Shown piece after piece: positions 52,988 to 64,000 of a DNA stretch of 64,000 bases (the stretch's first letter is position 1; each line of letters begins with the position of its first letter). Made by a program: the position numbers and the translations under genes. Location: positions 1 to 64,000 of the forward strand of contig CAIZDL010000065.1 of assembly GCA_903931735.1 (NCBI GenBank). Reading direction: 5' to 3'. The DNA is from an uncultured Rhodospirillales bacterium (GTDB lineage: Bacteria > Pseudomonadota > Alphaproteobacteria > Azospirillales > Azospirillaceae). Under the pieces are notes generated by a model, which did no database searches, had not been told where the DNA came from, and saw only the letters and a list, made by a program, of their open reading frames with translations.

Positions 52988-54784
52988 GTGAACACTCCGC
53001 CCATTGCCTACCGTGTCCTGGCCCGTAAATATCGCCCGACCACGTTCTCTGAACTGATCGGCCAGGAGTCGCTTGTCCGCACGCTGACCAACGCCATGTC
53101 TTCGGGGCGCATCGCCCAGGCGTTCATGCTGACCGGAGTGCGCGGGGTGGGCAAAACCACCACCGCCCGAATCATCGCCCGCGCCCTCAATTGCATCGGT
53201 CCCGATGGCACCGGCGGGCCGACCATTTCGCCGTGTGGTGTTTGCGAGCCGTGCCTTGCCATTATTCAAGACCGGCATGTGGATGTGCTGGAGATGGATG
53301 CCGCCTCCCACACCGGGGTGGATGATATTCGCGAGATTATTTCCGGGGTGCGCTACAGCCCGGTTTCGGCGCGTTACAAGCTCTATATTATCGACGAAGT
53401 GCATATGCTCTCCAAAAACGCCTTCAACGCTCTGTTGAAGACGCTGGAGGAACCGCCCAGCCACGTTAAGTTCGTGTTCGCCACCACCGAGATTCGGAAG
53501 GTGCCGGTGACGGTGCTGTCGCGCTGTCAGCGCTTTGATCTGCGCCGGGTGACGACTTCCGAGTTGATTGGGCATTACACCAAGGTGGCGGGCAAGGAAG
53601 GGGTGGGCGTTGAGCCCGATGCGGTGGCCCTGATCGCCCGCGCCGCCGATGGCTCGGTGCGCGACGGCCTTAGCCTGCTGGATCAGGCGATTGCTTTGGG
53701 CGGGGCCACCGTGACCGCGGACCAAGTGCGCGACATGCTGGGGCTGGCCGACCGCGCCGCGATCATCGATTTGTTCGAGGCGGCGCTCACCGGCAAACCC
53801 GCCCGCGCGCTCGAAATTTTCGCCGATCTGCACCGGGCCGGGGCCGACCCGCTGGTGGTGCTGCGCGACTTGCTCGATCTTACCCACTTTCTTACCCGCG
53901 CCAAGGTGGTGCCGGACATATTGAAGGACCCGAGCACGCCTGAAGCCGAGCGTTCGCGCGGGGGGGCTATCGCGGCTGGGCTCGGCGTGCCGCTGTTGAC
54001 TCGCGCTTGGCAGCTTTTGCTCAAGGGTGTGAACGAGGCGATGGCGGCCCCGGTGCCCCAACAGGCGGTAGAGATGGTGATCATTCGCCTCGCTTACGCT
54101 GCGGACCTGCCGACTCCTGCCGACCTCATTCGCCAACTCGGTGGCCGGGCAGCATCCGGCGCCGCGCCCGCGTCGCCCGCGCCGTCCTCTGGGGGTGGTG
54201 GGGGCGGCGGTCCGGGGGGGCAGGGGGCGGCGGTTTTGGCGCGTGGTACAGCGCCGGTGGCGAGCGCGAGCGCCGCCTTGCGCGCGCCCCTGCCGCTTGC
54301 CATCGCCCGGCCCGAGCCGGCGGCGAGCCCGGTCGACGCGGGGCCAATGCGCGAGTTTCGGGCGCTGGTCCAATTGTTTTCCGAGCATCACGAGGGTGTG
54401 CTGTTCGCCCACCTTCAGGGTAGCGTCCATTTGGTGCGGATTGAGCCGGGGCTGCTGGAAATCCAGCCGAAATCTACGGCGCCGCGCGATCTGGTCAACC
54501 GTATCGGGCCGTTGCTCAGCGAATGGACCGGGCGGCGCTGGACGGTGGTGGCCACGTTCGACAGCCCGGGGCACCCCACGCTTCAGGACCAGGACGAAGA
54601 GATCAAGGCCCGCGTTCGCCGGGAAGCCGAGGCGCATCCGTTGGTAAAGGCGGTGTTGGCCACATTTCCGGGCGCTCGGATCAAAGAGGTTCGGAACACG
54701 ACGCCGGCGGTGGCGCCAAGCTGCTCGGCCCTCGCCGACCAGTCGACAGAGACTTATGACGAAGAAGGAAATCTCGATCTATGA
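52988..54784 (+). CDS. dnaX: DNA polymerase III gamma/tau subunit
   Basis: A 598-residue clamp-loader ATPase. RVLARKYRPTTFSELIGQES opens domain I; Walker A is FMLTGVRGVGKTTTARIIAR; a zinc-binding Cys set includes CGVCEPC; Walker B/DExH-like LYIIDEVHMLSKNAFNALLK; and the SRC sensor is TVLSRCQRFDLRRV. A Gly/Pro linker rich in Gly (~400) precedes the tau C-terminus, which binds DnaB and polymerase alpha. The start is GTG 52988, 45 bases after the SRP RNA. A G7 run (near 54214) could permit slippage to a short gamma form, but I have no evidence. ebfC overlaps by four bases. Confidence 0.97.
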   Translation: MNTPPIAYRVLARKYRPTTFSELIGQESLVRTLTNAMSSGRIAQAFMLTGVRGVGKTTTARIIARALNCIGPDGTGGPTISPCGVCEPCLAIIQDRHVDVLEMDAASHTGVDDIREIISGVRYSPVSARYKLYIIDEVHMLSKNAFNALLKTLEEPPSHVKFVFATTEIRKVPVTVLSRCQRFDLRRVTTSELIGHYTKVAGKEGVGVEPDAVALIARAADGSVRDGLSLLDQAIALGGATVTADQVRDMLGLADRAAIIDLFEAALTGKPARALEIFADLHRAGADPLVVLRDLLDLTHFLTRAKVVPDILKDPSTPEAERSRGGAIAAGLGVPLLTRAWQLLLKGVNEAMAAPVPQQAVEMVIIRLAYAADLPTPADLIRQLGGRAASGAAPASPAPSSGGGGGGGPGGQGAAVLARGTAPVASASAALRAPLPLAIARPEPAASPVDAGPMREFRALVQLFSEHHEGVLFAHLQGSVHLVRIEPGLLEIQPKSTAPRDLVNRIGPLLSEWTGRRWTVVATFDSPGHPTLQDQDEEIKARVRREAEAHPLVKAVLATFPGARIKEVRNTTPAVAPSCSALADQSTETYDEEGNLDL

Positions 54785-55104
54785 AAAATCTCGGCAACAT
54801 GCTGAAACAAGCCCAGCAGATGCAAAGCAAAATGGCCGAAATGCAGGGCCGCCTGGGTGAGATCGAGCTAACCGGGCAATCGGGCGCCGGTATGGTTGAG
54901 GTTACCATCAACGGCAGCGGCCAGATGCGGCGGGTTAAATTGTCGAAGGACGTGGTCGACCCCAACGATGTCGAGGTCCTCGAAGACTTGATCGTCGCCG
55001 CCTTCAACGACGCCAAAACCAAAATTGAGGCGGTGGTGGCCGAGGAAACCCAAAAAGTGATGGGCGGAATCAAGCTGCCGCCGGGCATTAAGCTGCCATT
55101 CTGA
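54781..55104 (+). CDS. ebfC: Nucleoid-associated protein, YbaB/EbfC family
   Basis: A 107-residue DNA-binding protein. MKNLGNMLKQAQQMQSKMAE is a heptad-like helix that forms the dimer's tweezers. The core has TGQSGAGMVEVTINGSGQMR and the C-terminal helix KIEAVVAEETQKVMGGIKLP. It overlaps the dnaX stop (ATGA). In most alphaproteobacteria recR follows ybaB; here it does not, and dnaN is next after a 112-base gap. Confidence 0.95.
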   Translation: MKNLGNMLKQAQQMQSKMAEMQGRLGEIELTGQSGAGMVEVTINGSGQMRRVKLSKDVVDPNDVEVLEDLIVAAFNDAKTKIEAVVAEETQKVMGGIKLPPGIKLPF

Positions 55105-55155
55105 AAACGCGATCTGGCCAACACGAGGGTGCGGCATCGTCGCCTCGTAAAATCG

Positions 55156-55184
55156 CTGCGGTAGCGGCGGGAGCGTGGTATAGT
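55156..55184 (+). promoter_or_regulatory. Possible sigma-70 promoter for dnaN
   Basis: TATAGT (55179-55184), a close match to the -10 consensus, with CTGCGG 17 bases upstream as a weak -35. It lies 33 bases before the dnaN ATG. Confidence 0.35.
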
Positions 55185-55216
55185 ACGCGCCCGTTCCGCG
55201 CCCGCAGAAGATTATC

Positions 55217-56350
55217 ATGAACATCACCATTGAACGCGCAGCCCTCCTCCGCTCCCTTGGACATGTCCAGAGCATCGTCGAGCGACGGGGCACCATCCCG
55301 GTGTTATCCAACGTTTTATTGAAGGCGAAGGGGTCGGAGCTGTCTCTGGCTGCGACCGACCGGGACATGGAGATTGTGGAAGATGTGCCGGCGGTCGTGA
55401 CCCGGCCGGGGGCGACCACCGCACCCGCCCATACCCTTTATGAGATCGTCCGCAAGTTACCCGATGGCGCTCAGATCGAGTTGGACTGTAATAACGGCTC
55501 ATCGACGTTGACATTGCGCTCGGGGCGGTCGCAGTTTAAACTCGGCTGTCTGTCTCCCGACGAATTTCCGCAGCTTAGCGGTGCCGGCTTTCCTCATAAG
55601 TTCGATCTGCCGGCGGCAGCGCTTCGGGCGTTGATTGATCAGACCCGATTCGCCATTTCGACCGAGGAGACCCGGTACTACCTCAACGGAATTTATATTC
55701 ACGCCGGCCGGGGCTCGATTGGCGGCGGGCCAGAGGTGGGGGTGCTGCGCGCCGTCGCCACCGACGGCCATCGCCTAGCCCGAATCGAGGTCGCGCTGCC
55801 CGAGGGGGCGGTGGCCATGCCGGCCGTGATCATTCCGCGCAAGGCCGTGGCCGAGGTGCGCAAGCTGATCGATGAGGCGGCGGCGAATATCGAAGTTTCG
55901 CTTTCGGAAACCAAGATCCGCGTCGCTTTCGACTCGATCGCCGTTACCTCGAAGCTGATCGACGGCACCTTCCCCGATTATGAGCGGGTGATCCCGGTGG
56001 GCAATGAGCTGGTGATGGAAGCGCAGCCCAAGCCCTTTGCCGCTGCGGTGGATCGGGTTGCCACCATTTCCAACGAGAAAAGCCGGGGGGTGAAGCTCGT
56101 TCTTCACCGCGACACGCTGACGCTATCGGTCACCAGCCCCGACGCCGCCAGCGCTACCGAAGAGATTGAGGTCAAATACAGTGGCCCGCCGCTGGAAATC
56201 GGCTTCAACTCCCGTTATTTGCTCGATATCCTTCAGCAAATCGAGGGCGATGTCGTGCGCGTCAACCTCGCCGAAACCGGCGCCCCCGCCATCATCCGCG
56301 ATATCGCCGGCAGCGGCGCGCTGTTTGTGTTGATGCCGATGCGGGTGTGA
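55217..56350 (+). CDS. dnaN: DNA polymerase III beta subunit (sliding clamp)
   Basis: A 377-residue clamp of three repeated domains. MNITIERAALLRSLGHVQSI opens domain 1; ATDRDMEIVEDVPAVV, CLSPDEFPQLSGAGF, AVATDGHRLARIEVALPEGA and LIDGTFPDYERVIPVGNELV are conserved clamp segments; the C-terminus ends PMRV as in E. coli-type clamps, where PMRL forms part of the protein-binding cleft. It encircles DNA and tethers polymerase. Its own promoter is possible (see 55156). Downstream, the usual recF is displaced by two other genes. Confidence 0.98.
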   Translation: MNITIERAALLRSLGHVQSIVERRGTIPVLSNVLLKAKGSELSLAATDRDMEIVEDVPAVVTRPGATTAPAHTLYEIVRKLPDGAQIELDCNNGSSTLTLRSGRSQFKLGCLSPDEFPQLSGAGFPHKFDLPAAALRALIDQTRFAISTEETRYYLNGIYIHAGRGSIGGGPEVGVLRAVATDGHRLARIEVALPEGAVAMPAVIIPRKAVAEVRKLIDEAAANIEVSLSETKIRVAFDSIAVTSKLIDGTFPDYERVIPVGNELVMEAQPKPFAAAVDRVATISNEKSRGVKLVLHRDTLTLSVTSPDAASATEEIEVKYSGPPLEIGFNSRYLLDILQQIEGDVVRVNLAETGAPAIIRDIAGSGALFVLMPMRV

Positions 56351-56442
56351 TGGGCGTTTGTTGTCATAGAGTATATTTTGTGTTGACGTTTGGGGGCGCG
56401 CGGGTGCAGACTAGCGACTGAGCTTATCTGTGGGAGGCAGAA

Positions 56443-57054
56443 ATGTTTGGTACCGAGGTGGTTTGTCCCGTTACGGTGAAAAATAACGAGATTGGTTGGC
56501 TGGAGCCAATAATGTTACAATGGGCCGTTTATATTAAAGAATATTGCAGAGCCATAGAGGGCGATGTGCCCTATGATTATACAGAGCGGGCTCTCGTAGG
56601 CATTCTTTCGGCGGCGGCCTGGGTCAAAGGTCACGCGTCTATTGAAGAATATCAGGTGATGAAGGAGGGGAACGTCGGACGAGCAGATTTATTTATTATG
56701 TCGATAGGAAACATGTCCAGTGTTTCCGTGGAAGCAAAAAAAGGGAGAATTCAGGCCTGGAAAGATGGATGTTCAATTGATGAAAGTCTTGATCGCGCTA
56801 ATGAAGATGCGCAAAAAGTAGATGACGGTGACGTATCGGTTGGGGCGGCATTTTACCTCGTTTCTTGCGATAAAGATGGCTATGATCTTAAGATCATACT
56901 GGCAAAACTAAAGGCAATGACCCCAGGCGTTCATTTATTGGCTTGGTGCTTTCCGAAGGAAAGAAGGAGATTCTCTCGGGAGGAAACGCCAGATGACTTT
57001 CTACCTGGTGTAGTTCTTGCGGTCAGGGTCGCTAAACAGCTGAAGCGTTCTTAA
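56443..57054 (+). CDS. Hypothetical protein with PD-(D/E)xK nuclease-like motif, inserted between dnaN and recF
   Basis: A 203-residue protein in clearly more AT-rich DNA than its neighbours, with AT-ending codons. It lacks a signal peptide or membrane helix. The central segment MKEGNVGRADLFIMSIGNMS then SVSVEAKKGRIQAW has the spacing D...ExK of PD-(D/E)xK nucleases: Asp in GRADLF and Glu-x-Lys in EAKKGR. The N-terminus (TERALVGILSAAAWVKGHAS) is helical. ATG 56443 is preceded by GGGAGG. I do not recognise a family. The composition and the position in a normally conserved replication cluster suggest horizontal gain. Confidence 0.6.
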   Translation: MFGTEVVCPVTVKNNEIGWLEPIMLQWAVYIKEYCRAIEGDVPYDYTERALVGILSAAAWVKGHASIEEYQVMKEGNVGRADLFIMSIGNMSSVSVEAKKGRIQAWKDGCSIDESLDRANEDAQKVDDGDVSVGAAFYLVSCDKDGYDLKIILAKLKAMTPGVHLLAWCFPKERRRFSREETPDDFLPGVVLAVRVAKQLKRS

Positions 57055-57112
57055 TTCGGCGCGGGTGTGATGGTTGGGGATGTGGGCGTCTTAGTGCACC
57101 GCCCCGCGCGGT

Positions 57113-58120
57113 TCAGCGCACCGCCAGGGCGCCGAGGCAGAACACGCCGTAGAGCCAGCCGACTTGCGACAGCGCCATGCCGCCGACCGCACCCCGGCGG
57201 AAGGCTTGAAACAAAAAGCAAATCGAGAGGCTGGTCACTGCCGCCGCCACCAGCAAGGGCGCATCCAAAAGCCAGGGGGTGAAGAACAGGCCAAACGCGG
57301 TGGGGATGGTGGCCTGGATCATCATGGCGCCGCTGATATTGGCCAGGGCCAGACGCTCTTTGCCTTGGCGCACCCAAATCAGCGCGTTCATGGTCTCGGG
57401 GAGTTCGGTCGCGATCGGGCTGAGCAGCAACGCCGTGAGTTGCGGGCTGATCCCCAGCCAGGGGCCAACGGCCTCCAATTGGCCGACAAACAGCCGGGAT
57501 GCGAGGAAAATCACCACCGTCGCGGCAATGGTCTGAAGCAAAATCCAGCCGATGTGCGGGGCCTCGTCGTGAGGGCGGATATTGAGCGGCTCAAGCGCGC
57601 CTTCATCGGCGCCTTCGTCGTTCCCGCCTCTCATTTCGGTCCAGAAATAGCCGGCGTAAGCGGCCAAAAAGACCCAGCCCAACCAGGGCTTGATGGAAAA
57701 AGCGACCACGCCAAGGGTGATTTTGAACACAAAAATGCCCATGAACCAAGCCTGATCGCGGCTTAGCCGGGTGCCGTCGACCTCGACCAGCGCGCCCGGT
57801 GCCCGGCCCAGCCGTTGCCCATAAACCAGCAGCGAAACCCCAACGATGGCATAAGCCACCGTGCTGAGCGCCAGCGGGCCGCCCAACGCTGCGCCGATGC
57901 CGATTTGCTTTTGGGCGTCGTGGTCGCTGAAGGCGGTGGCAACCAGCGTTACCACGCTTTCCGGCAGGGCGGTGCCGAACGCCGCGAGAATGGTGCCGGT
58001 GGCGGTTTGGCTGATATCCAGCCGCCGCCCGAGCCACTCGACGCCGTTCACAAACATCTCGCACGAGAGATAAATCACGCCCGCCGAGGCGAGAAGCAAC
58101 AAAAACGCCACGACCATCAA
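57113..58120 (-). CDS. Sodium:calcium antiporter-like membrane protein (CaCA family)
   Basis: A 335-residue protein with two homologous halves of about five membrane helices each. The alpha-repeat signatures are ATGTILAAFGTALPESVVTL and LTALLLSPIATELPETMNAL (both contain the P-E pair that binds cation). It would exchange Na+ or H+ for Ca2+ or K+; the ion is not predictable. A charged loop (EMRGGNDEGADEGALE) joins the halves. Transcribed opposite to recF, it also separates dnaN from recF. ATG 58120 or 58117 may start it. Confidence 0.9.
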   Translation of the reverse strand: MMVVAFLLLLASAGVIYLSCEMFVNGVEWLGRRLDISQTATGTILAAFGTALPESVVTLVATAFSDHDAQKQIGIGAALGGPLALSTVAYAIVGVSLLVYGQRLGRAPGALVEVDGTRLSRDQAWFMGIFVFKITLGVVAFSIKPWLGWVFLAAYAGYFWTEMRGGNDEGADEGALEPLNIRPHDEAPHIGWILLQTIAATVVIFLASRLFVGQLEAVGPWLGISPQLTALLLSPIATELPETMNALIWVRQGKERLALANISGAMMIQATIPTAFGLFFTPWLLDAPLLVAAAVTSLSICFLFQAFRRGAVGGMALSQVGWLYGVFCLGALAVR

Positions 58121-58253
58121 GGCACCCGGAAAATCAAAGGAAAGCGGCGCGACGCTACGCCGGCCCTTTGCGAAAAATCAAGGGGATACCGAGGCGGTCC
58201 GGCATGATACAGTGGGTATCGTCGTTGCCAACACCGCTTTGGTCGTCATCATC

Positions 58254-61939
<3,686 letters not shown>

Positions 61940-62037
61940 TCGGGTGCGGTTTAGCCGGGCGGCTTAGCGACAAAACGCCAAGCATCAACCCGGCGGCCCG
62001 CAATGCGTGTGCCGCCCGGTCGCCAGCGCGGGGCCGA

Positions 62038-62364
62038 TCAGGAAATTTTGGTTGGCTTGCCGCGGGGCGGGAAGCGGGTGGAAACCGAGTGCGTGCCGCG
62101 TGTATAGCTCGGGCCGCCTTCGCCCAGAGAATCGTCGACATTGGCGCGGGCTTGGGCTTCCCGCTTTTTGCTGGCCTCAGCCTCGGCGATGGTCGATTCC
62201 AGCTCGCGGATACGGTCCTTAAGGGTGATAACCACCGGACCGGAAGGCTTGCGTGCGGTGAACTGTTCGAGGTCGTGCTTCAACCTGGCCAGTTGGTTCT
62301 TCATGCCCGCGACGTTGGGCTTGGTTCGGCCGACGTTGTAGGCTCTTTCCTCGTATTTACTCAC
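62038..62364 (-). CDS. Small coiled-coil hypothetical protein
   Basis: A 108-residue protein. Residues ~18-72 are strongly helical and charged (MKNQLARLKHDLEQFTARKP, then ITLKDRIRELESTIAEAEAS), typical of a coiled coil. The C-terminus is Gly/Ser/Pro-rich and likely unstructured (GEGGPSYTRGTHSVSTRFPP). Start ATG 62364 follows GGAGAT. No family is recognised. It is convergent with gyrB and 46 bases downstream of the hydrolase stop, so possibly in the same operon as that gene. Confidence 0.72.
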   Translation of the reverse strand: MSKYEERAYNVGRTKPNVAGMKNQLARLKHDLEQFTARKPSGPVVITLKDRIRELESTIAEAEASKKREAQARANVDDSLGEGGPSYTRGTHSVSTRFPPRGKPTKIS

Positions 62365-62410
62365 GGCATATCTCCTTTAACTGTCGCGCGACGTACACGG
62401 TGCGCTGAAA

Positions 62411-63277
62411 TCAAACTTTGTCAAGTCGCCGATCACGGTCCCCGGCAATAAAGTCTCGCAGCAAAGCAAGAAAGCGCTCTCTATCGGCTAGATGAGGCGA
62501 GTGGTCAGCGTCATCGAACATGTGAAGAGAGGCCCCAGGAATCCGCGACGCGACGTAACGCGCGGTCTCGTACCCATAATAGTTGCTAGCGCCGCCATAT
62601 ACCAGCATCACCGGCACCGCTAATGCGGGTAGCAGCGGCCGATAATCGGCGGCGGTCAGACTGCGCCAGCATTCGATATGGGGAGCGGGGTCGCGTCCGC
62701 GCAGCATTTCCCGAAGGCGCTGAATGCCCCGGCTGTTAACTTGGTAATGATGGCGGGCGGCGCTATTATGGCCCTCGGAGATCAGCCGCAGCACGGATTC
62801 CGCGAAATCGACCTTCATACTTTCAACGAATGAAAGATCCCGCTCGCGGGTCCAATCACCATAGATACCGAGCTTCCAATCGGCATCGGTGACCAAGCAT
62901 GGTGTTTGGTCGATGATGCACAACCGTCCAGCCATGTCGAGGCCATGGTCGGCGGCCAATTGCAAGAGCACCATCGCTCCCATGGAGTGACCGACCAGCG
63001 TGGGCCGCTTCAGGTTAAATTTGGTAATGATCGCCGCAAGATCGCGGGCCATGCGCGCAACCACCGGGGCATCGCAGCCCCCGCCGGCCCGGGGCCGGGG
63101 CGCGCCATGCCCGCGCGCGGTCCAAGCATAAACGGTGTGGCTCGGGACCAGATCATCGATCAGCCGTTGCCAGTTGCTGTAATCCGCAGCCCAGCCATGC
63201 AAAAGCACGACCGGCGGGCCGTGACCGCGCACCAACACCTCAAGCACTTCACCGTCGTCAAGAGTTACCCGTTTCAT
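62411..63277 (-). CDS. Alpha/beta hydrolase
   Basis: A 288-residue alpha/beta-hydrolase-fold enzyme. The oxyanion-hole segment is VVLLHGWAADYSNWQRLI; the nucleophile elbow is TLVGHSMGAMVLLQLAADHG (Gly-His-Ser-Met-Gly, Ser nucleophile); and the catalytic His is probably in FDDADHSPHLADRERFL. The substrate cannot be deduced. Its start overlaps the stop of the upstream hydantoinase B gene by four bases (ATGA), so the pair is one transcript and may serve one catabolic route. Confidence 0.9.
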   Translation of the reverse strand: MKRVTLDDGEVLEVLVRGHGPPVVLLHGWAADYSNWQRLIDDLVPSHTVYAWTARGHGAPRPRAGGGCDAPVVARMARDLAAIITKFNLKRPTLVGHSMGAMVLLQLAADHGLDMAGRLCIIDQTPCLVTDADWKLGIYGDWTRERDLSFVESMKVDFAESVLRLISEGHNSAARHHYQVNSRGIQRLREMLRGRDPAPHIECWRSLTAADYRPLLPALAVPVMLVYGGASNYYGYETARYVASRIPGASLHMFDDADHSPHLADRERFLALLRDFIAGDRDRRLDKV

Positions 63278-64000
63278 CGGTTCTCACTCTCACTCTCATT
63301 CCCGATGCTGGGGGGTGTTGGCGTTGGTCGTGGCGTTGGCGCCTTCACCGCCGCCTTCACAACATCTTCGGCCCGGAACGCGGACCAGAGATCCGGCTCT
63401 TCGAAGGTCGCGCTGGGCGGCGGTCCGGGCGGCTCCCCCTCGGGCGGGCCGTAGCCACCACCACCGGGGGTTTTAATGACAAAAACATCGCCCGTCGACA
63501 CCTCGGTGCTATCGGTGGAGCGCAGCCAAGAGCGACCACCGCCGGCCCGCCAAATCCAAGCCACGCCCGGCTTGCCGGGGTAGCCGCCATTGAGCCCGAA
63601 CGGCGGCACCCGATGACGGTTAGCCAGCAGCGCGAGGCTCATCGGCTCCAAAAAGCGTAGCCGCCGCACCGTGCCGTCGCCGCCATGAAAGCGCCCCAGC
63701 CCGCCCGATCCGTTGCGGATTCGGAAGGCTTCCACCAGGACCGGATAGCGCCATTCCAGCACCTCGGGGTCGGTCAGGCGCGAGTTGGTCATGTGGGTAT
63801 GAACAGCACTGGTGCCGTCGAAGGTATAGCCGGCCCCCGAGCCACCGCACACTGTTTCATAGTATTGGAAGCGCTCATTGCCGAAGGTGACGTTGTTCAT
63901 GGTGCCCTGAGCCGAGGCCAGCGCCCCCAGCGCGCCATAAAGGCAATCGGTGATGCACTGGGAGGTCTCGACATTGCCCGCCACCACCGCCGCCGGATAC
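63274..64000 (-). CDS. Hydantoinase B / oxoprolinase family, C-terminal part
   Basis: The frame is open to the window's end; 242 codons of the C-terminus are visible, so the gene continues beyond base 64000. YPAAVVAGNVETSQ (first residues), FGNERFQYYETVCGGSGAGY, FDGTSAVHTHMTNSRLTDPE, YPVLVEAFRIRNGSGGLGRF and KTPGGGGYGPP are diagnostic of HyuB/5-oxoprolinase beta domains. Members hydrolyse 5-oxoproline or hydantoins with ATP and usually follow hyuA. The C-terminal ~40 residues are a Pro-rich tail. Confidence 0.93.
   Translation of the reverse strand, partial: YPAAVVAGNVETSQCITDCLYGALGALASAQGTMNNVTFGNERFQYYETVCGGSGAGYTFDGTSAVHTHMTNSRLTDPEVLEWRYPVLVEAFRIRNGSGGLGRFHGGDGTVRRLRFLEPMSLALLANRHRVPPFGLNGGYPGKPGVAWIWRAGGGRSWLRSTDSTEVSTGDVFVIKTPGGGGYGPPEGEPPGPPPSATFEEPDLWSAFRAEDVVKAAVKAPTPRPTPTPPSIGNESESENR

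Overview
This window looks like part of the chromosome of an alphaproteobacterium, most likely a Rhodospirillales member, and probably a magnetotactic one (magnetospirillum-like) or a descendant of one. The base composition is GC-rich and the housekeeping gene orders are typical of alphaproteobacteria: DUF3576 lipoprotein-leuS-lptE-holA, bamD-recN, aroQ-accB-accC, atpHAGDC, and an SRP RNA gene in front of dnaX-ebfC. The magnetotactic inference rests on one locus at 37.0-39.9 kb. It encodes a two-haem magnetochrome protein (MamX-like) overlapping a gene for an MFS transporter fused to a ferric-reductase/YedZ-type membrane domain (MamZ-like). No other magnetosome gene is present in the window.

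Layout. 0-6.5 kb: 3' part of a TPR/O-GlcNAc-transferase-like gene, then lipoprotein, leuS, lptE and holA. 6.6-8.6 kb: pentapeptide-repeat protein and a STAS-like protein. 8.6-14.2 kb: NhaP2-type antiporter divergent from a histidine kinase/REC-PAS-GGDEF-EAL pair. 14.3-20.2 kb: bamD, recN, inositol-monophosphatase-family gene, aroQ, accB, accC. 20.3-28.7 kb: small proteins, a PAS_5-like protein, a very large alpha-2-macroglobulin-like gene, an XdhC-like gene and a cold-shock gene. 28.9-33.8 kb: ppx/gppA, rlmE, tRNA-Asn, a lytic transglycosylase-like gene, RidA and a COG3146 acyltransferase-like gene. 33.8-36.7 kb (minus strand): response regulator, a membrane sensor fused to a DEDDh exonuclease, and a small membrane protein. 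37.0-39.9 kb: mamX-mamZ. 40.4-45.5 kb (minus): F1-ATPase operon. 45.8-52.6 kb: adenosine kinase, EI24-like protein, bactofilin, then pheA-copper ATPase-polysaccharide deacetylase (minus). 52.8-61.9 kb: SRP RNA, dnaX, ebfC, dnaN, an acquired-looking nuclease-like gene, a Ca2+/cation antiporter, recF, gyrB. 62.0-64.0 kb (minus): coiled-coil protein, alpha/beta hydrolase, and the 3' part of a hydantoinase B gene.

How the genes relate. Most of the window is core metabolism and information processing: leucyl-tRNA synthesis, LPS and outer-membrane assembly, fatty-acid precursor supply, ATP synthesis and replication. The accessory interest lies in mamXZ (redox and iron handling for magnetite formation), the sensor-exonuclease operon beside it, the c-di-GMP two-component pair, and the gene inserted between dnaN and recF. 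I see no transposase, CRISPR array, phage gene cluster or clear attachment-site duplication. Two copies of a 53-bp palindromic repeat, a 26-bp tandem hairpin repeat and several strong terminators are visible. All family assignments come from reading motifs by eye; no database search was run.
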